Source of the DNA: Lepisosteus oculatus
Taxonomy: Eukaryota; Chordata; Actinopteri; Semionotiformes; Lepisosteidae
Assembly: GCF_040954835.1 (NCBI RefSeq)
Contig: NC_090709.1
Location: 38,994,776-39,058,775, forward strand
DNA: 64,000 nucleotides
Direction: 5' to 3'
A model generated the notes under the pieces. The model made no database searches and had not been told where the DNA came from. It was given only the letters and a program-made list of their open reading frames with translations. The position numbers and the translations under genes are program-made. This document shows positions 25,900-36,639 of the stretch, piece after piece. The first letter of the stretch is position 1. Every line of letters starts with the position of its first letter.

Positions 25900-26400
25900 C
25901 AGGGTGAGCAGACTGCGGAGAGAGACGCAGGGGTAGTGGGTGGAGAGAGGAAGAGAAAGTGTATTTGGAGAAAGAGGCTGTCGCTACCAGTCTGAAAGTA
26001 ATTTGTGTGTGTGTGGACAGAGACAGTGACTATGTGTGTGTGTGTATTTGGAGAAAGAGGCTGTCGCTACCAGTCTGAAAGTAATTTATGTGTGTGTGTG
26101 GGGAGAGAGAGAGATGGCGATTGTGTGTGTGTAGAGAGAGAGAGATGGTGACTGTGTGTGTGTATTTGGAGAAAGAGGCTGTCGCTATGAGAGTGAAAGT
26201 AATTTGTGTGTGTGGAAAAACTGTGTGTGTGTGTATTTGGAGAAAGAGGCTGTCGCTATGAGAGTGAAAGTAATTTTTGTGTGTGTTGCAGGGAGACAGT
26301 GACTGTGTGCGTGTGTGGGGAGAGAGACGGTGACTCTGTGTGTGTGTGTTGCAGGGAGACAGAGCTGAGCCCTGCTCTCACAGTACAGACCAGGAAGAGA
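25900..26400 (-). repeat. Repeats upstream of beta gene 1
   Basis: A roughly 90-bp unit with GTATTTGGAGAAAGAGGCTG and TCGCTA, followed by GT tracts, repeats four times. No CCAAT/ATTGG, X1-like or TATA string was found between 25889 and 26400, so no class II promoter module is visible here. Confidence 0.7.
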
Positions 26401-26419
26401 TGCTGCTGTTCTTTCACTC

Positions 26420-27315
26420 CGCTGTGCGGGTTCGAGACTCTCTCTCTCCTGCTCTGTGAGCTCCCAGCATGCCTCACAGGGATCACGGGTTCGAGACGCT
26501 CTCTCTCCTGCTCTGTGAGCTCCCAGCATGCCTCACAGGCGTGGCGGGTTCGAGACTCTCTCCTGCTCTGTGAGCTCCCAGCATGCCTCACAGGGGTCGC
26601 GGGTTCGAGACGCTCTCTCTCCTGCTCTGTGAGCTCCCAGCATGCCTCACAGGGGTGGCGGGTTCGACACTCTGCTGCTCTTCACTCTCTCTGTGCTGTG
26701 AGGGGGCAGTGAGAGCCCACAGGGGTCACAGGTTCGAGACTCTGTGCTGTTCACTCTCTCTGTGCTGTGAGGGGGCAGTGTGAGAGCCCACAGGGGTCAC
26801 AGGTTCGAGACTCTGTGCTGTTCACTCTCTCTGTGCTGTGAGGGGGCAGTGAGAGCCCACAGGGGTCACAGGTTCGAGACTCTGTGCTGTTCACTCTCTC
26901 TGTGCTGTGAGGGGGCAGTGAGAGCCCACAGGGGTCACAGGTTCGAGACTCTGTGCTGTTCACTCTCTCTGTGCTGTGAGGGGGCAGTGAGAGCCCACAG
27001 GGGTCACAGGTTCGAGACTCTGTGCTGTTCACTCTCTCTGTGCTGTGAGGGGGCAGTGAGAGCCCACAGGGGTCACAGGTTCGAGACTCTGTGCTGTTCA
27101 CTCTCTCTGTGCTGTGAGGGGGCAGTGAGAGCCCACAGGGGTCACAGGTTCGAGACTCTGTGCTGTTCACTCTCTCTGTGCTGTGAGGGGGCAGTGAGAG
27201 CCCACAGGGGTCACAGGTTCGAGACTCTGTGCTGTTCACTCTCTCTGTGCTGTGAGGGGGCAGGGCAGTGTGAGAGCCCACAGGGGTCACAGGTTCGAGA
27301 CTCTGCTGCTGCCCG
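26420..27315 (+). repeat. 61-bp and 69-bp tandem repeats
   Basis: 26430-26680: four copies of a unit with CTGTGAGCTCCCAGCATGCC and GGGTTCGAGACnCTC. 26690-27310: nine copies of a 69-bp unit sharing the CACAGGGGTCACAGGTTCGA part with a new GTTCACTCTCTCTGTGCTGT half. The second is evidently derived from the first. A B-box-like GGTTCGAGAC occurs in every copy. Confidence 0.85.
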
Positions 27316-28004
27316 GCGAGTCTCAGAGCGGACGGCGTGTGCTGCTCTCACCTTCCACTGCAGGGGTGCGCGCCGGGCCGCGCAGAGGAGACCCCAACGT
27401 TTGGGGAGTCGGTCCCTTCACCGCCTCGAAAGGGTCCTGCCCCCCCGGGTCTCCGAACCGCGCCCCACACGACCGATCGGGTCCTTAACGGAGGGCTGGG
27501 CGGACGGACAGACAGCGGACAAGGGCCGCTGCCTCTAACCTGGGATCTTCCGGGACATCACTTCCTGACCACAGCCCGGCAGTGCCACAGGAAGTCCCGC
27601 CCACCTCCAGCTGTGCGGCTGCCCATTGGTCACTCACTCTGCTGGGGGGGTCCTGCCTTCCTCCCTCCTACAGCCAGGTGGGCGACTGACTTCTCTGTCT
27701 GGGGACTCTGCTCCTACAGCCGATACCCCCTACAGGGCCCCCAGGGACTGGGGTCGGGGGCCGCACTTTCGCTAAGGGACTTCCTGTCTCCTACAGCCTC
27801 ACTTCCTGTCTCCTACAGCCTCACTTCCTCTCCTCTCTCCGCCCTCCGCCTGCTCTTCTCCCTGCGGACGACAAGCCTGTAGTAAACGCCCAGCCCACCC
27901 GAGCCGAGCCCCTGCCCGGAGTGTGAGAGAGAGACAGTGACCCCAGGTGACCCCGAGTGACCCCCCACACCACCACACAGAGACCACCGGCTCTCAACAC
28001 GCAG
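27316..28004. other. Unique sequence, no gene recognised
   Basis: GC-rich between the 69-bp array and the possible alpha gene 1 polyA site. Contains a small CTTCCTGTCTCCTACAGCCT duplication near 27780-27820. Open frames on both strands show no known domain. Confidence 0.5.
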
Positions 28005-28010
28005 TTTAAT
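28005..28010 (-). terminator. Possible polyadenylation signal (ATTAAA) of alpha gene 1
   Basis: ATTAAA on the minus strand about 500 bp past the stop. The intervening 28100-28510 would then be a GT/CA-rich 3' UTR. It is the best candidate seen; a canonical AATAAA is absent nearby. Confidence 0.35.
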
Positions 28011-28109
28011 GTGTTCAGGCGGCGCAGTGACACACAGGAGACGGGAAGGGCTGTGCTCTGGTGCTGCAGACACACACACCTAGACACCCCCACAACATGC
28101 TGCACAAAC

Positions 28110-28505
28110 TCCAGCTTGACAAGGTGCGAGTGTGTGTATATCTGTGTGCGTGAGTGTGCGTCTGTGATCTGTGTCTGTGTTTATCAGTGTGTGGCGTGCG
28201 TCAGTGCGTGTCTGGTGTATATCAGCGTGTGTACGTGTGTACCAGTGTCTATCTGTGCATGTCTGTGTGTAGCCGTGTGGGGTGTGCATCAGTGTGTATC
28301 TGTGCGTGTCTGAGTGTAGGCGTCTGGGGTGTGTATCAGTGTGTGTAGGAAGGAGAGTGTGTGTCTGTGCGTCTGTGATCTGTGTGTGGTGTGTATCAGT
28401 GTCTACGTGTAGGCGTGTGTAGGTTGTGTATCAGTGTCTACGTGTAGGCGTGTGTAGGTTGTGTATCAGTGTCTACGTGTAGGCGTGTGTAGGTTGTGTA
28501 TCAGT
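28110..28505 (-). repeat. GT-rich repeats in the 3' UTR region of alpha gene 1
   Basis: Irregular GTGTGTNTCAGTGTGT repeats, ending with a 39-bp unit (GTGTATCAGTGTCTACGTGT...) three times at 28389-28500, immediately 3' of the stop codon. Confidence 0.7.
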
Positions 28506-28511
28506 GTGTGC

Positions 28512-28627
28512 TCAGCTGCTCACGCAGAAGAGGAGGCAGCCGGTCACGACTCCCAGCATCCCCAGCGCCATCGCCACCCCGCAGACCACCGTCAGGACAG
28601 CGCCGGGCCGGGCCTCAGGGGGCACCT
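28512..28627 (-). CDS. Alpha gene 1 exon 4, connecting peptide, transmembrane helix and stop
   Basis: 116 bp. Reads EVPPEARPGAVLTVVCGVAM, then ALGMLGVVTGCLLFCVSS and TGA (28512-28514). The small-residue GxxGxxxG pattern in the helix suits alpha-beta transmembrane pairing. The tail is only a few residues. Confidence 0.85.
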
Positions 28628-31600
28628 CTGTAGAGACAGGAGACACACGGGGCGCAGGGTCACCCTCACCAGAGAGACAGAGGGGACAGGAGACACACGG
28701 GGCGCAGGGTAACCCTCACCACAGAGACACAGAGGGGACAGGAGACACACGGGGCGCAGGGTCACCCTCACCACAGAGACACAGAGGGGACAGGAGACAC
28801 ACGGGGCGCAGGGTCACCCTCACCACAGAGACACAGAGGGGACAGGAGACACACGGGGCGCAGGGTCACCCTCACCAGAGAGACACAGAGGGGACAGGAG
28901 ACACACGGGGCGCAGGGTCACCCTCACCACAGAGACAGAGGGGACAGGAGACACACGGGGCGCAGGGTCACCCTCACCACAGAGACAGAGGGGACAGGAG
29001 ACACACGGGGCGCAGGGTCACCCTCACCACAGAGACACAGAGGGGACAGGAGACACACGGGGCGCAGGGTCACCCTCACCACAGAGACACAGAGGGGACA
29101 GGAGACACACGGGGCGCAGGGTCACCCTCACCAGAGAGACAGAGGGGACAGGAGACACACGGGGCGCAGGGTCACCCTCACCACAGAGACAGAGGGGACA
29201 GGAGACACACGGGGCGCAGGGTCACCCTCACCACAGAGACAGAGGGGACAGGAGACACACGGGGCGCAGGGTCACCCTCACCAGAGAGACACAGAGGGGA
29301 CAGGAGACACACGGGGCGCAGGGTCACCCTCACCAGAGAGACAGAGGGGACAGGAGACACACGGGGCGCAGGGTCACCCTCACCACAGAGACAGAGGGGA
29401 CAGGAGACACACGGGGCGCAGGGTCACCCTCACCAGAGAGACACAGAGGGGACAGGAGACACACGGGGCGCAGGGTCACCCTCACCAGAGAGACAGAGGG
29501 AACAGGAGACACACGGGGCGCAGGGTCACCCTCACCAGAGAGACAGAGGGGACAGGAGACACACGGGGCGCAGAGTCACCCTCACCAGAGAGACAGGAGA
29601 CACACGGGGCGCAGAGTCACCCTCACCAGAGAGACAGAGGGAACAGGAGACACACGGGGCGCAGGGTCACCCTCACCAGAGAGACAGAGGGGACAGGAGA
29701 CACACGGGGCGCAGGGTCACCCTCACCAGAGAGACACAGAGGGGACAGGAGACACACGGGGCGCAGGGTCACCCTCACCACAGAGACAGAGGGGACAGGA
29801 GACACACGGGGCGCAGGGTCACCCTCACCAGAGAGACAGAGGGGACAGGAGACACACGGGGCGCAGGGTCACCCTCACCAGAGAGACACAGAGGGGACAG
29901 GAGACACACGGGGCGCAGGGTCACCCTCACCACAGAGACAGAGGGGACAGGAGACACACGGGGCGCAGGGTCACCCTCACCACAGAGACAGAGGGGACAG
30001 GAGACACACGGGGCGCAGGGTCACCCTCACCACAGAGACAGAGGGGACAGGAGACACACGGGGCGCAGGGTCACCCTCACCAGAGAGACAGAGGGGACAG
30101 GAGACACACGGGGCGCAGGGTCACCCTCACCACAGAGACAGAGGGGACAGGAGACACACGGGGCGCAGGGTCACCCTCACCAGAGAGACAGAAGGGACAG
30201 GAGACACACGGGGCGCAGGGTCACCCTCACCAGAGAGACAGAGGGGACAGGAGACACACGGGGCGCAGGGTCACCCTCACCAGAGAGACAGAGGGGACAG
30301 GAGACACACGGGGCGCAGGGTCACCCTCACCAGAGAGACACAGAGGGGACAGGAGACACACGGGGCGCAGGGTCACCCTCACCAGAGAGACAGAGAGGGG
30401 ACAGGAGACACACGGGGCGCAGGGTCACCCTCACCACAGAGACAGAGGGGACAGGAGACACACGGGGCGCAGGGTCACCCTCACCACAGAGACAGAGGGG
30501 ACAGGAGACACACGGGGCGCAGGGTCACCCTCACCACAGAGACAGAGGGGACAGGAGACACACGGGGCGCAGGGTCACCCTCACCAGAGAGACAGAGGGG
30601 ACAGGAGACACACGGGGCGCAGGGTCACCCTCACCAGAGAGACAGAAGGGACAGGAGACACACGGGGCGCACGGTCACCCTCACCAGAGAGACAGAGGGG
30701 ACAGGAGACACACGGGGCGCAGGGTCACCCTCACCACAGAGACAGAGGGGACAGGAGACACACGGGGCGCAGGGTCACCCTCACCAGAGAGACAGAAGGG
30801 ACAGGAGACACACGGGGCGCAGGGTCACCCTCACCACAGAGACAGAGGGGACAGGAGACACACGGGGCGCAGGGTCACCCTCACCAGAGAGACAGAGGGG
30901 ACAGGAGACACACGGGGCGCAGGGTCACCCTCACCAGAGAGACAGAGGGGACAGGAGACACACGGGGCGCAGGGTCACCCTCACCAGAGAGACAGAGGGG
31001 ACAGGAGACACACGGGGCGCAGGGTCACCCTCACCACAGAGACAGAGGGGACAGGAGACACACGGGGCGCAGAGTCACCCTCACCAGAGAGACAGAGGGG
31101 ACAGGAGACACACGGGGCGCAGAGTCACCCTCACCAGAGAGACAGAGGGGACAGGAGACACACGGGGCGCAGGGTCACCCTCACCAGAGAGACAGAGGGG
31201 ACAGGAGACACACGGGGCGCAGGGTCACCCTCACCACAGAGACAGAGGGGACAGGAGACACACGGGGCGCAGGGTCACCCTCACCACAGAGACAGAGGGG
31301 ACAGGAGACACACGGGGCGCAGAGTCACCCTCACCAGAGAGACAGAGGGGACAGGAGACACACGGGGCGCAGGGTCACCCTCACCAGAGAGACAGAGGGG
31401 ACAGGAGACACACGGGGCGCAGGGTCACCCTCACCACAGAGACAGAGGGGACAGGAGACACACGGGGCGCAGGGTCACCCTCACCAGAGAGACAGAGGGG
31501 GTATCTATCTGTGCTCCTGGGGCAGGAAGGCAGTACTCAGGCCAGGGCACCCCCAGGGGCAGGAGGGCAGGAGGGCAGTACTCAGGCCAGGCCACCCCCA

Positions 31601-34600
31601 GGGGCAGGAGGGCAGGAGGGGAGGAGGGCAGGAGGGCAGTACTCAGGCCAGGCCACCCCCAGGGGCAGGAGGGCAGGAGGGCAGGAGGGCAGTAGGGCAG
31701 GGGAGCAGGGGAGCAGGGGAGCAGGGGAGCAGGGGAGCAGGGGAGCAGGACTCACCCCAGGCCACCCCCAGGAGCAGGAGGGCAGGAGGGCAGGACTCAC
31801 CCCAGGCCACCCCCAGGAGCAGGAGGGCAGGAGGGCAGGACTCACCCCAGGCCGCCCCCAGGGGCAGGAGGGCAGTACTCACCCCAGGCCGCCCCCAGGG
31901 GCAGGAGGGCAGGAGGGCAGGACTCACCCCAGGCCACCCCCAGGGGCAGGAGGGCAGGAGGGCAGTACTCACCCCAGGCCACCCCCAGGGGCAGGAGGGC
32001 AGGAGGGCAGTACTCACCCCAGGCCACCCCCAGGGGCAGGAGGGCAGGAGGGCAGTACTCACCCCAGGCCACCCCCAGGGGCAGGAGGGCAGGAGGGCAG
32101 TACTCAGGCCAGGCCGCCCCCAGGGGCAGGAGGGCAGGAGGGCAGTACTCAGGCCAGGCCACCCCCAGGGGCAGGAGGGCAGGAGGGCAGGACTCACCCC
32201 AGGCCACCACCAGGGGCCGGCGCAGGGCGCGGTGCTGCAGGTGGCAGGTGTACACGTCGCCCGGCCGGGGGCTGAAGGGCAGCAGCGAGTAGCAGCTGTA
32301 GGTGGCGTCGCGGCGGACCAGCGACAGCGTCTGGGGGGTCGTCCCGGCGACCGGCTCGCCGTTCCGGGCCCAGGCCAGGCCCAGCGGGAAGGGGTAGTAG
32401 CGCTGGGCGGAGCAGATCAGCGTGTTGGGCTCCCCCGGCCGCACCACGCTCTTGGGGTACACCATGGCCACGGGGGGCTCTGCGGGGAGGAGAGGAAGGA
32501 ATCGGGGGTCAGTCGCCATCGTGACCCCCGGCGGACCCACGCAGGGGAGAGAGCTGCTGCTCTCTGGGAACAGCTCGGAGCTTCCCAGCAGGACAGATGG
32601 GGGCCCCCCACCCCCTGCAGGCGGTGAACCCCAGTATTCCCCTGCCATTCCTGGACCAGACAGCCCCCCACCAGAGTGAGGACTGAGCACCAGATGTCCC
32701 TCTATAACAGTGACCCCAACAGCAGGGCTGGGCAGCCTGTTCCCCACCCCCACCCCCCTCTGTGTACAGCAGAGCCTCCTGTCCTGACTGGAGGAGCTCA
32801 CCCAGCTGTGTCTGGAGAGAAGCCAGGGTATCGGCTTCAACCACAGGGCTGGGCAGCTTGTTCCCCACCCCCACCCCCCTCTGTGTACAGAAGAGCCTCC
32901 TGTCCTGACTGGAGGAGCTCACCCAGCTGTGTCTGGAGAGAAGCCAGGGTATCGGCTTCAACCACAGGGCTGGGCAGCTTGTTCCCCACCCCCGCCCCCC
33001 TCTGTGTACAGAAGAGCCTCCTGTCCTGACTGGAGGAGCTCACCCAGCTGTGTCTGGAGAGAAGCCAGGGTATCGGCTTCAACCACAGGGCTCGGCAGCT
33101 TGTTCCCCACCCCCACCCCCCTCTGTGTACAGTAGAGCCTCCTGTCCTGACTGGAGGAGCTCACCCAGCTGTGTCTGGAGAGAAGCCAGGGTATCGGCTT
33201 CAACAGCAGGGCTGGGCAGCCTGTTCCCCACCCCCACCCCCCTCTGTGTACAGCAGAGCCTCCTGTCCTGACTGGAGGAGCTCATCCAGCTGTGTCTGGA
33301 GAGAAGCCAGGGTATCGGCTTCAACAGCAGGGCTGGGCAGCCTGTTCCCCACCCCCACCCCCCTCTGCGTACAGTAGAGCCTCCTGTCCCAGGGTGAAAG
33401 GTGAAAGGTCAGGGTCACCCCCACCCTGTGTGTGCAGCGGACCCGGCCCCGCGGCCCCTCACCGGCGGTCTCTGGCGGGAAGCCCTCGGCGCGGGCGGCG
33501 GTGGCCAGGTTGTTCCTGCAGAGCTGCCTGCTGGCCAGCGCCTGGGCCACAGAGTCCGGCCCCAGGGCGAAGGGGTCAGCGAAGGGGGGCAGCGTGAGGA
33601 CGGCCTGCCGCAGCTCCAGGTCCACGAAGAACATCTGGTCCCCGTCCAGCTGGCCCAGCGCCTGCGACTCCGTGTCGTTGGACAGGCAGGCGGTCAGGTC
33701 CACCGCCCGGTGCAGCACTGGACAGGGACGGGACACACACCGGGCACTGACTGGACACAGGTCACACACCGGGCACACACCGGGCACTGACGGGACACAG
33801 GTCACACACCGGGCACTGACGGGACACAGGTCACACACCGGGCACTGACGGGACACACACGGGTCACTGACGGGACACACACGGGTCACTGACGGGACAC
33901 ACACGGGTCACTGACGGGACACAGGCGAGTCTGTCTCTCACTGTCCATCACTGGACTGGACAGAGACAGGTCACACACAGGGCACTGACGGGACACAGGT
34001 GAGTCTGTCTCTCTCCCTGTACACTGCTCTTCATCACTGAACTGGACACACCCAGGTCATTGACAGAGGACAGATCTACAGGAGTCTCTCTCTCTCTCCC
34101 TCACTGTAAGCCCAGTGATCCGTCTCTCTCTCTCCCTCACTGTAAGCCCAGTGATCCGTCTCTCTCTCTCCCTCACTGTAAGCCCAGTGATCCGTCTCTC
34201 TCTCTCCCTCACTGTAAGCCCAGTGATCCGTCTCTCTCTCTCCCTCACTGTAAGCCCAGTGATCCGTCTCTCTCTCTCCCTCACTGTAAGCCCAGTGATC
34301 CGTCTCTCTCTCTCCCTCACTGTAAGCCCAGTGATCCGTCTCTCTCTCTCCCTCACTGTAAGCCCAGTGATCCGTCTCTCTCTCTCCCTCACTGTAAGCC
34401 CAGTGATCCGTCTCTCTCTCTCCCTCACTGTAAGCCCAGTGATCCGTCTCTCTCTCTCCCTCACTGTAAGCCCAGTGATCCGTCTCTCTCTCTCCCTCAC
34501 TGTAAGCCCAGTGATCCGTCTCTCTCTCTCCCTCACTGTAAGCCCAGTGATCCGTCTCTCTCTCTCCCTCACTGTAAGCCCAGTGATCCGTCTCTCTCTC

Positions 34601-35487
34601 TCCCTCACTGTAAGCCCAGTGATCCGTCTCTCTCTCTCCCTCACTGTAAGCCCAGTGATCCGTCTCTCTCTCTCCCTCACTGTAAACCCAGTGATCCGTC
34701 TCTCTCTCTCCCTCACTGTAAGCCCAGTGATCCGTCTCTCTCTCTCCCTCACTGTAAGCCCAGTGATCCGTCTCTCTCTCTCCCTCACTGTAAGCCCAGT
34801 GATCTGTCTGTCTCTCTCTCACTGTAAGCCCAGTGATCTGTCTCTCTCTCTCTCACTGTAAGCCCAGTGATCTGTCTGTCTCTCTCTCTCTCACTGTAAG
34901 CCCAGTGATCTGTCTGTCTCTCTCTCTCTCACTGTAAGCCCAGTGATCTGTCTGTCTCTCTCTCTCTCACTGTAAGCCCAGTGATCTGTCTGTCTCTCTC
35001 TCTCTCACTGTAAGCCCAGTGATCTGTCTGTCTCTCTCTCTCTCACTGTAAGCCCAGTGATCTGTCTCTCTCTCTCTCACTGTAAGCCCAGTGATCTGTC
35101 TCTCTCTCTCTCACTGTAAGCCCAGTGATCTGTCTCTCTCTCTCTCACTGTAAGCCCAGTGATCTGTCTCTCTCTCTCTCACTGTAAGCCCAGTGATCTG
35201 TCTCTCTCTCTCACACCAGACCATTACGATCAGATCCTTCACACAGCTGAGCCTCTCCTGTCAACAAAGAAGTTGCGATGAAGATCTCTGCCTCGTCTTC
35301 AATTCATGTCACACGTTATGACATTTCACAAAGTAAGGAAGTAAGTAAGGAAACTGCAGTTACCCACAATAACAAAAACACCGGAGGAGTGTGTGCATTT
35401 GAAGCCAGCCGCGCTCGTCTTACCCTGAGCCTGAACAGACAGGGACAGCGCTGCCAGGACCAGAGCTGGCCAGGCACAGGTCTTCAT
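28512..35487 (-). CDS. MHC class II alpha chain, alpha gene 1
   Basis: Four coding exons join in frame: 35424-35487, 33463-33717, 32198-32479, 28512-28627 (717 bp, 238 residues). Order: signal peptide (1-21), alpha-1 (about 22-106), Ig-like alpha-2 (107-200), connecting/transmembrane/tail (201-238). This is the alpha subunit of a class II heterodimer, presumably pairing with the beta chain of beta gene 1 just downstream. Alpha-1 has the cysteine pair seen in fish alpha chains (DLTACLS and RQLCRNN) and an NDT sequon. Alpha-2 has both Ig cysteines. The coding frame shows no damage. Introns 1, 2 and 3 are all filled with different tandem arrays, giving a 7-kb gene against 2.2 kb for alpha gene 2. 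The promoter carries repeated CCAAT modules rather than one clear X-Y pair. Confidence 0.9.
28636..31500 (-). repeat. 47-bp satellite in intron 3 of alpha gene 1, acceptor side
   Basis: About 62 copies of a 44-49 bp unit. On the transcript strand it contains CTCTGTCTCTCTGGTGAGGG and ACCCTGCGCCCCGTGTGTCT. It abuts the exon 4 acceptor, whose own pyrimidine tract (GTGTCTCCTGTCTCTACAG) is almost the unit sequence. Each copy thus has a polypyrimidine tract followed by a GGTGAGGG donor-like string. Confidence 0.92.
31510..32197 (-). repeat. About 50-bp satellite in intron 3 of alpha gene 1, donor side
   Basis: About 14 units. On the transcript strand the unit includes CCTGGGGGTGGCCTGGGG followed by TGAGTACTGCCCTCCTGCCC. 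This repeats the last about 19 nt of exon 3 (CCTGGTGGTGGCCTGGG) plus its GTGAGT donor. Read through, the exon's PLVVAWG echoes as PLGVAWG. 31690-31750 is a short GGGGAGCA run. Confidence 0.9.
32198..32479 (-). CDS. Alpha gene 1 exon 3, Ig-like alpha-2 domain
   Basis: 282 bp, phases 1-1. Reads EPPVAMVYPKSVVRPGEPNT, then LICSAQRYYPFPLGLAWARN, LLPFSPRPGDVYTCHLQHRA and PLVVAWG before donor GTGAGT. The Ig cysteines and Trp are present. The last about 19 nt of this exon plus its donor are echoed many times in the adjoining intron. Confidence 0.92.
32705..33395 (-). repeat. 121-bp satellite in intron 2 of alpha gene 1
   Basis: Five to six copies of the same 121-bp unit as in beta gene 1 intron 2, same orientation, including variants (AACAGCAGGG for AACCACAGGG). 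Confidence 0.93.
33463..33717 (-). CDS. Alpha gene 1 exon 2, alpha-1 domain
   Basis: 255 bp, phases 1-1. It begins VLHRAVDLTACLSNDTES and passes through DGDQMFFVDLELRQAVLTLP and FADPFALGPDS to LCRNNLATAARAEGFPPET. Strand and helix layout match class II alpha-1, with a fish-type disulphide. The helix keeps an Asn and an Arg seven residues apart (NNLATAAR), plausibly the conserved Asn69/Arg76 contacts with the peptide backbone. Confidence 0.9.
33720..33990 (-). repeat. About 30-bp repeat beside the exon 2 acceptor of alpha gene 1
   Basis: Irregular GGGCACTGACGGGACACAGG and TCACACACC units, about nine, starting directly at the acceptor of exon 2. Confidence 0.8.
34075..35215 (-). repeat. 36-bp satellite in intron 1 of alpha gene 1
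   Basis: About 20 near-identical 36-bp units (TCTCCCTCACTGTAAGCCCA, GTGATCCG...) followed by about 12 variant units with CTGTCTGTCTCTCTC. The homogeneous half is almost invariant, implying recent amplification. Long frames through it are artefacts. Confidence 0.93.
35424..35487 (-). CDS. Alpha gene 1 exon 1, signal peptide
   Basis: ATG at 35485-35487; MKTCAWPALVLAALSLSVQA is a typical signal peptide, then donor GTAAG. The 64-bp coding length and phase 1 equal those of alpha gene 2 exon 1. An upstream in-frame ATG exists, but this Met directly precedes the hydrophobic core. Confidence 0.85.
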
Positions 35488-35606
35488 GGTCAGGACAGTG
35501 GTCTCCAGGGGACAGCGGGTCAAGACGGGTCTCCTCTGGAGCTGCAGGGCTTCGACACCGAGCTGCACTCAGACACAGTCAAGGGAAACTCCTGTCCATC
35601 CCTGGA

Positions 35607-35765
35607 CTCACCAGCCAATCACAGCACTCCCCCTCCGAGTCACCGCCTCTCTGCCTCACCAGCCAATCACAGCACTCCCCCTCCGAGTCACCGCCTCTCT
35701 GCCTCACCAGCCAATCACAGCTCTCCCCCTCCGAGTCACCGCCTCTCTGCCTCACCAGCCAATCA
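35607..35765 (-). promoter_or_regulatory. Tandem CCAAT/Y-box-like modules upstream of alpha gene 1
   Basis: A 48-bp unit occurs three times, with a fourth CCAAT at its edge. CCAAT (plus strand) is at 35615, 35663, 35711 and 35759. On the minus strand each full unit reads TGACTCGG, about 20 bp of spacer, then TGATTGGCTGG, i.e. an X2-like element at roughly X-Y distance from a Y-like box. No clear X1 core is seen. The block ends about 120 bp upstream of the ATG. Confidence 0.55.
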
Positions 35766-35834
35766 CGACGCCCCTCTGGTTCTTAAATCACAGCTCGTTT
35801 GTACAGATTTTATTTAATTCAGTTAAAAGCTAAC

Positions 35835-36318
35835 ACTTCACACAGAGAGGGGTGGGGGTGGGGAACAGGCTGCCCAGCCCTGTGCTTGAAGCCGATACCC
35901 TGGCTTCTCTCCAGACACAACTGGGTGAGCTCCTCCAGTCAGGACAGGAGGCTCTGCTGTACACAGAGGGGGGTGGGGGTGGGGAACAGGCTGCCCAGCC
36001 CTGTGCTTGAAGCCGATACCCCGGCTTCTCTCCAGACACAGCTGGATGAGCTCCTCCAGTCAGGACAGGAGGCTCTGCTGTACACAGAGGGGGGTGGGGG
36101 TGGGGAACAAGCTGGCTGAGCTGCTCCAGTCAGGACAGGAGGCTCTACTGTACACAGAGAGGGGTGGGGGTGTGGAACAAGCTGCCCAGCCCTGTGGTTG
36201 AAGCTGATACCCCGGCTTCTCTCCAGACACAGCTGGGTGAGCTCCTCCAGTCAGGACAGGAGGCTCTTCTGTACACAGAGAGGGGTGGGGGCGGGGAACA
36301 AGCTGCCCAGCCCTGCTG
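35835..36318 (+). repeat. Inverted 121-bp satellite upstream of alpha gene 1
   Basis: Four to five copies of the 121-bp unit in the orientation opposite to the intronic copies, some truncated (one lacks the middle, 36110-36170). Confidence 0.9.
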
Positions 36319-36639
36319 TTGAAGCCCAGTCTGAAGACTATGGACAGAGAGCTGCTGAACAGCACTGCAGTGTCAGACTCTGTGCCCTCTCCCTCACACC
36401 TGATGACTCGGCACCAGCACTGTCTGCTGATTCGCTGCTCGAAGTCTCCCTGCAGGGACTTTCCAGAGCCTGCTGCAGTGTGTGGACTGTGGCACACCAG
36501 TGTGAGAGAGGGATCGGACCGGTAGAAACACCAGCGACACCGACTCCAGCGACACTCGCCAAAACCTTCCGCCTAGCAAAGGAGCTTCGAATACCTGAGT
36601 GTGTGATCTCCTGGGCCCGGAGTGTGAAGAGGGCAGGGT

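Noticed and set aside
26430..27310. Array of tRNA genes suggested by repeated GGTTCGAGAC
   Set aside because: Only a B-box-like string is present; no A box, acceptor stem or cloverleaf can be drawn.
26751..27538. Repetitive frames on both strands over the 69-bp array
   Set aside because: 69 is a multiple of three, so any stop-free frame persists. Peptide repeats simply mirror the DNA unit.
28504..31695. Plus-strand 1063-codon frame
   Set aside because: Shadow of the 47-bp intronic satellite of alpha gene 1.
34075..34800. CRISPR-like regular 36-bp repeats
   Set aside because: Units are directly contiguous with no variable spacers, and the context is a vertebrate intron.
34057..34861. Four overlapping open frames on both strands
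   Set aside because: Artefact of a 36-bp repeat, whose length is a multiple of three and contains no stop in those frames.
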